Shown here piece after piece: positions 60,374 through 64,000 of a stretch of DNA of 64,000 nt. Each line of letters opens with the position of its first letter. Within the stretch, counting starts at the first letter, position 1. A program made the translations under genes and the position numbers. The notes beneath the pieces were generated by a model. That model searched no databases, was not told the DNA's origin, and saw nothing but the letters and a program-made list of their open reading frames with translations. Location: contig DASTSN010000042.1 in assembly GCA_035760665.1 (NCBI GenBank), positions 1 through 64,000 on the forward strand. The letters are read 5' to 3'. This DNA comes from DASTSN01 sp035760665. Lineage in GTDB: Bacteria; Bacteroidota; Bacteroidia; Chitinophagales; Chitinophagaceae.

Positions 60374-60745
60374 ATGCATATAACTCCGGATAACAGACTG
60401 AAAAAACTGATTGTCATTGGCGACCGTTTATTGATTAAGCCCTCCCGGCCGGGCGACAAAACAGCTAGTGGTTTGTACCTGCCCCCTGGCGTGCAGGAAA
60501 AAGAAAAAGTGCAGCAGGGTTATGTGATTAAGGCAGGACCTGGTTATGCCATTCCCATGCCAGTGGAAGACGAACCCTGGAAAAACGAAGAAGACAGGGT
60601 AAAATATGTGCCCCTGCAGGCAAAAGAGGGTGACCTGGCTATTTTCCTGCTCAGTGGCGCCACCGAGGTGATGTATGAAAATGAAAAATATTTCATCGTG
60701 CCGCAGAGCGCAATTCTGATGCTGGAGCGGGAAGAAGATCTGTAG
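60374..60745 (+). CDS. GroES-like co-chaperone paralogue
   Basis: The 123-residue cytoplasmic protein has the GroES beta-barrel pattern: IVIGDRLLIKPSRPGDKTASGLYLPPG, then a mobile-loop-like part and VIKAGPGYAIPMP. It is longer than canonical GroES (about 95) and has an insertion EDEPWKNEEDRVKYV. No groEL gene follows, so it is probably the second, stand-alone GroES-family protein found in many Bacteroidota. The TTG at 60353 is less likely than the ATG at 60374. A TAAATTTG box lies at 60348-60355. Confidence 0.85.
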   Translation: MHITPDNRLKKLIVIGDRLLIKPSRPGDKTASGLYLPPGVQEKEKVQQGYVIKAGPGYAIPMPVEDEPWKNEEDRVKYVPLQAKEGDLAIFLLSGATEVMYENEKYFIVPQSAILMLEREEDL

Positions 60746-60824
60746 TCTTTTCCATCAAGCCGGCAGTAATAATCCCTTATAACTTTACGAACCTTCATTT
60801 TACTTATCTTACAAAAAACTTTTT

Positions 60825-62354
60825 ATGGCAAACAAAGATGCTTTTGTGAAAGCAATCCAGGAAGGTTATACATTTAAGGGAGAGGCTGTGAAAATTGGCA
60901 TCGGCATGCTGGATGGAGAAACTATCAACGGTGCAGATGTAATGCTGCCGCTGAAAACCATGAACCGCCATGGCTTAATAGCCGGTGCAACCGGCACAGG
61001 TAAAACAAAAACGCTGCAGGTGATCAGTGAGGCGCTCAGCGACGCCAGTGTGCCCGTAGTGCTGATGGATATAAAGGGCGACCTGAGCGGAATTGCAGCC
61101 GCGGGTAGCGTAAACGATAAAATTACCGACCGGTGCCAGAAGATCGGGATTGAGTATAAACCGGCTGCTTACCCCGCCGAATTGCTAACACTTAGTACCC
61201 AAAAAGGCGTACGGCTGCGGGCAACAGTCAGTGAATTCGGGCCGGTATTGTTGTCAAAAATTCTTGATTTGAACGATACACAGGAAGGCTTTGTGGCAAT
61301 GATCTTTAAGTATTGCGATGACAACAAACTACCGTTACTCGATTTGAAGGATTTCACTAAAGTGCTGCAGTATATCAGTGACGAAGGCAAGGCAGAGATG
61401 GAAAAAGCCTATGGCAAAATTTCAACAACTTCAACGGGTACTATTTTGCGTAAGGTGGTGGAGTTACAACAACAGGGGGCCGATCTTTTTTTTGGCGAAA
61501 AAAGTTTTGAAGTAGATGACCTCATGCGCATCAATTCAGACGGGAGGGGTATGATTTCCATTATCCGTGTAACAGATATACAGGACAAGCCGAAACTTTT
61601 CTCCACCTTCATGCTGCAGATGCTGGCAGAACTGTACGCTACCTGTCCGGAGGAGGGTGACCTGGATAAACCCAAGCTGGTAATGTTTATTGATGAAGCG
61701 CACCTTGTTTTCCAGGAAGCTAGCCCGGTATTGCTCCAGCAAATTGAAACCATCGTAAAACTGATCCGCTCCAAGGGAATCGGTATTTTTTTCTGTACAC
61801 AAAATCCTATGGATGTACCATCCTCTGTGCTCTCACAATTGGGTATGAAGGTGCAGCATGCTCTTCGTGCGTTTACCGCAGCAGACCGTAAAACCATTAA
61901 GCAAACGGCAGAAAACTATCCCGAGACCACTTTTTACAAAACCGAAGACCTGATTACCCAGCTGGGCATTGGAGAGGCGTTGATCACAATTTTGAATGAA
62001 AAAGGTATTCCCACGCCGCTGGTGCAAACGATGCTGGTGCCGCCCCGGAGCCGTATGGATGTATTGACAGACGGTGAAATTGACAATATCGTATCTCACT
62101 CGAAAATTGCAGCGAAATACAACCAGGTGATTGACAGCCAGAGCGCTTTCGAAATTTTAACCGCTAAGCTGGACGAGGCAGCCCGCAAGTCAGGCGAAGA
62201 GCAAACCGATAAACGGCCCGCTAAAAAAGAAGAAAGTTTTTTTGACAACCCGTTGGTGAGACAGGCCGGCCGCACAGCCGCCAGCGTTATTACCAGAAGC
62301 CTGCTGGGAGTACTCGGACTTGGTGGAAGAAGCAGCCGGAAAAGCCTTTTTTAA
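60825..62354 (+). CDS. HerA-like ATPase, DUF853 family
   Basis: The 509-residue P-loop ATPase of the FtsK/HerA superfamily has Walker A GATGTGKTKT (K60), Walker B KLVMFIDEAHLVF, and the sensor/Arg-finger region GIGIFFCTQNPMDVP. DUF853 proteins form hexameric rings but their role is unclear; they lack the NurA nuclease partner of true HerA. The last 60 residues are basic and low-complexity (RPAKKEES ... GLGGRSSRKSLF). It stands alone. Confidence 0.9.
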   Translation: MANKDAFVKAIQEGYTFKGEAVKIGIGMLDGETINGADVMLPLKTMNRHGLIAGATGTGKTKTLQVISEALSDASVPVVLMDIKGDLSGIAAAGSVNDKITDRCQKIGIEYKPAAYPAELLTLSTQKGVRLRATVSEFGPVLLSKILDLNDTQEGFVAMIFKYCDDNKLPLLDLKDFTKVLQYISDEGKAEMEKAYGKISTTSTGTILRKVVELQQQGADLFFGEKSFEVDDLMRINSDGRGMISIIRVTDIQDKPKLFSTFMLQMLAELYATCPEEGDLDKPKLVMFIDEAHLVFQEASPVLLQQIETIVKLIRSKGIGIFFCTQNPMDVPSSVLSQLGMKVQHALRAFTAADRKTIKQTAENYPETTFYKTEDLITQLGIGEALITILNEKGIPTPLVQTMLVPPRSRMDVLTDGEIDNIVSHSKIAAKYNQVIDSQSAFEILTAKLDEAARKSGEEQTDKRPAKKEESFFDNPLVRQAGRTAASVITRSLLGVLGLGGRSSRKSLF

Positions 62355-62565
62355 ATACCAGATATAAGCATTTGCAGGAAACCGGTGTTGCCGGGCTGCA
62401 AGGAGATGCATAAACTGCCTGCAGGGAAAACAGCTAGATCAATGCCAGCAGGTTGTTTAAGCTGTGTATTATTTCTTCAAAAAAATGTTGCCCGAACCGG
62501 AACAGTATGAAAAAAAATAAATAAGTTCATTATCTATTACTGACACCCCAAACGAGACGAAACGA

Positions 62566-62991
62566 GTGTTTAAGAGAAAAACAATTAAAATATTTCTTGC
62601 CGACAGACATCCGCAATTCCTGGAAGGATTCACAAAAATATTCCGGTACAAACCCATAGAAATTTTAGGACAGGCAAAAACAAGGGAAGATCTTTTTGAC
62701 GGGTTGCAATCCCTACGGCCGGATTTATTGATCACGGCCCACCGGCTGCTTGATGAAGAAGCCGACAATTTTTTACCGGCCATTAAAGAAAAATTTCCCG
62801 GAGTGAAGATCCTACTGTTTACTATGAATTGTCATAAGGAAGTGCTGCTGCATCATATTCAGCATCTGGATGGGATGATTTGCAAGTCGGCCCACCGAAA
62901 GGATGTGTGGAAGGCCATTTCAGAAATTACCCGTAACAATGCGCAGTTTTTTCATATCGACGGTCATAGGTACCACAAAAAAAAATCTTAA
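62566..62991 (+). CDS. Degenerate receiver-domain protein (NarL/LuxR-type pseudo-receiver)
   Basis: The 141-residue protein aligns with the receiver domain of NarL-family response regulators (IKIFLADRHPQFLEGFTKIF, then ILLFTMN with the conserved Thr86, and ICKSAH with Lys107). The phosphoacceptor Asp is replaced (PDLLITAH, Ala58), and one acidic-pocket residue is Arg14. There is no HTH domain after it. It should therefore not be phosphorylated, and may act by protein-protein contact. The start is GTG 62566; no better start is seen. Confidence 0.82.
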   Translation: MFKRKTIKIFLADRHPQFLEGFTKIFRYKPIEILGQAKTREDLFDGLQSLRPDLLITAHRLLDEEADNFLPAIKEKFPGVKILLFTMNCHKEVLLHHIQHLDGMICKSAHRKDVWKAISEITRNNAQFFHIDGHRYHKKKS

Positions 62992-63056
62992 CTACCCGGT
63001 TTATACCTTAAACAAGCCTGGGTCGTTAAGAATTACAAGATCGTTCTGTTATCCTG

Positions 63057-63557
63057 TTAAATAGGTTTGAAGCTTTTTAAAATAGCTACTGCGTCATCAG
63101 CATATTGCTTGGCGTAGGAAATCCAGATGTAGAAAACGATGTCCGGGTAGTCAGGATCCTGTATCAATAACATGGAAGCCGGGAACCCGCGTTTGCTCCC
63201 GTCAATGGCACAACCGGAATACCTGTTAAGGTTACTGAGATAAAAAGGTTGTTTTTCCCCGTTGTAACTGTTGTAGGTTTCGTATTGCAGGCCTGAATCA
63301 TCAGCCCATTTGATGATGGCGCTTTTCATGCCATCATAAGACATGTTTTGCCCTTTACGGGGATAAATATCCAATGTAATAGAACCATTTGAAGCTTTAA
63401 ACGCATCAGCATTGTTCTCCGTTACATCCATATTGTCTGGAGCCTTGAACTCCATTTTATATGTATCCCAGGTCCATTTTTTTAATGTAAACGTTTGGGC
63501 ATTGGCGGTAGTGATCATTGCCAGCATTAGCAGGCAATAAAAAATAGTACGTTTCAT
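63057..63557 (-). CDS. Exported hypothetical protein
   Basis: The 166-residue protein has a signal peptide (RTIFYCLLMLAMITTANAQ) and a compact mature domain: YKMEFKAPDNMDVTENNADAF, ITLDIYPRKGQNMSYDGMKS, YSGCAIDGSKRGFPASMLLI, and DIVFYIWISYAKQYADDAVAILKSF. This resembles small periplasmic PsbP/LpqN-style proteins of Bacteroidota, but I do not recognise a named family. Single gene; expected in the periplasm or secreted. Confidence 0.78.
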   Translation of the reverse strand: MKRTIFYCLLMLAMITTANAQTFTLKKWTWDTYKMEFKAPDNMDVTENNADAFKASNGSITLDIYPRKGQNMSYDGMKSAIIKWADDSGLQYETYNSYNGEKQPFYLSNLNRYSGCAIDGSKRGFPASMLLIQDPDYPDIVFYIWISYAKQYADDAVAILKSFKPI

Positions 63558-63723
63558 ATCAGTTATTTTAATGTGGTGTGATATATGAAAAATACTAAAT
63601 GCCTTTTGTTTTTAATAGCAGGGAGTTAAATATTTTTTTAAACTTTATATGTTTTGATAAGGCTGTTGTCATTTGCTTTGTGCTAATTTTATCACTGTTG
63701 CAAAACGAAAGAAAGACGGCGAG

Positions 63724-64000
63724 TTAATGGCGGCTGATCTGCCCTTTTCTGTTTATAACCAGCATGTTTTCTGCCTGCAAATGGTCAAGTACTTTCCAGG
63801 CCTTATCTTTTCCAACCGTTTTCAATTTTGCTAGCAGGTCTTTTGCAGTACTGGGCGTGGTTTCAAGTGCCTGTAATATTAACTGCCGGATTTGTTCAAA
63901 CTCTTCTTTTGAGAGCGTCACATTTTTTTTGCGGAGGCAATTGTCGCAAATGCCGCAATCGGCTAATTTGTTATCGCCAAAATAGCGGGCAATAAGGCGG
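63724..64000 (-). CDS. recQ: ATP-dependent DNA helicase RecQ, C-terminal part (cut by window edge)
   Basis: The last 92 codons of a RecQ helicase are present. The reading opens with RLIARYFGDNKLADCGICDNC, the zinc-binding motif (Cys cluster) of the RQC region, then a winged-helix domain (LSKEEFEQIRQLILQALE ... WKVLDHLQAENMLVINR). The helicase core lies outside the window. The C-terminus is short, without an HRDC domain, as in many Bacteroidota RecQ paralogues. It unwinds DNA in recombination and replication-fork repair. Confidence 0.9.
   Translation of the reverse strand, partial: RLIARYFGDNKLADCGICDNCLRKKNVTLSKEEFEQIRQLILQALETTPSTAKDLLAKLKTVGKDKAWKVLDHLQAENMLVINRKGQISRH

Noticed and set aside
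1..64000. tRNA, rRNA, CRISPR array, insertion sequence, prophage or integron
   Set aside because: No matching sequence signatures were seen by eye; a tRNAscan, CRISPR and IS search was not run.

Overview
The window is ordinary-looking chromosome of a Bacteroidota bacterium, most likely a member of the Chitinophagaceae or a close relative. Reasons: TonB-dependent receptors with N-terminal carboxypeptidase-regulatory-like domains, several secreted proteins ending in a type A sorting domain of the type IX secretion system (T9SS), Bacteroidota-type promoters (TTTG, about 17-23 nt, TAnnTTTG), an ftsX-DUF3098-uppP gene string, a UMF1-type MFS transporter, DUF3108 and DUF853 proteins, and an F-type ATPase operon with a long, signal-peptide-bearing subunit a. 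No rRNA, tRNA, CRISPR array, insertion sequence or prophage was recognised.

Layout. 0-2 kb: the 5' part of galE (cut by the window edge), a DUF47/PhoU-like gene, and a 5'-truncated RND efflux adaptor whose missing half abuts the DUF47 gene (deletion scar or misjoin). 2-7 kb: a TonB-dependent receptor with a beta-helix surface lipoprotein, then a small lipoprotein. 7.4-9.3 kb: a glycosyltransferase and an LpxH-like metallophosphatase in one operon. 9.6-12.2 kb: an outer-membrane barrel protein and a PhoR/PhoB-type two-component pair. 12.4-16.5 kb: a large exported protein with a possible caspase-fold His/Cys module, followed by an MsbA-like ABC exporter. 16.7-21 kb: atpB-atpE-atpF-atpH-atpA, closed by a strong terminator without atpG. 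21.6-26 kb: a T9SS cargo protein, a second TonB-dependent receptor and a small TPR-like exported protein. 26.1-29 kb: winged-helix regulator, ABC ATPase, permease and LolA-like protein. 29-30.1 kb: pdxA.

30.6-41 kb is a block of four T9SS cargo genes (M1 metallopeptidase, two adhesin-like surface proteins, a PQQ-type sugar dehydrogenase) with long AT-rich spacers. 41.2-51 kb is housekeeping: rsmA, a 2-hydroxyacid dehydrogenase, greA, a HIT protein, ruvC, a flippase-like membrane protein, DUF3108, an MBL hydrolase, a UMF1 transporter, uppP, DUF3098 and ftsX. 51.3-64 kb: leuS, a decayed endonuclease/exonuclease/phosphatase gene, several Bacteroidota hypothetical proteins, an M23-like protein without signal peptide, a glutamine amidotransferase, a YdcZ-type transporter, ruvB, an RprY-like response regulator, a GroES paralogue, a HerA-like ATPase, a degenerate receiver protein, and the 3' end of recQ (cut by the window edge).

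I do not see a clear multi-gene new system. The most interesting signals are a promoter-proximal terminator hairpin in the greA leader (a possible attenuator), the exported caspase-like candidate at 12.4-14.7 kb, a conserved motif repeated in two T9SS-region spacers, two long inverted repeats just upstream of start codons, and two gene remnants.
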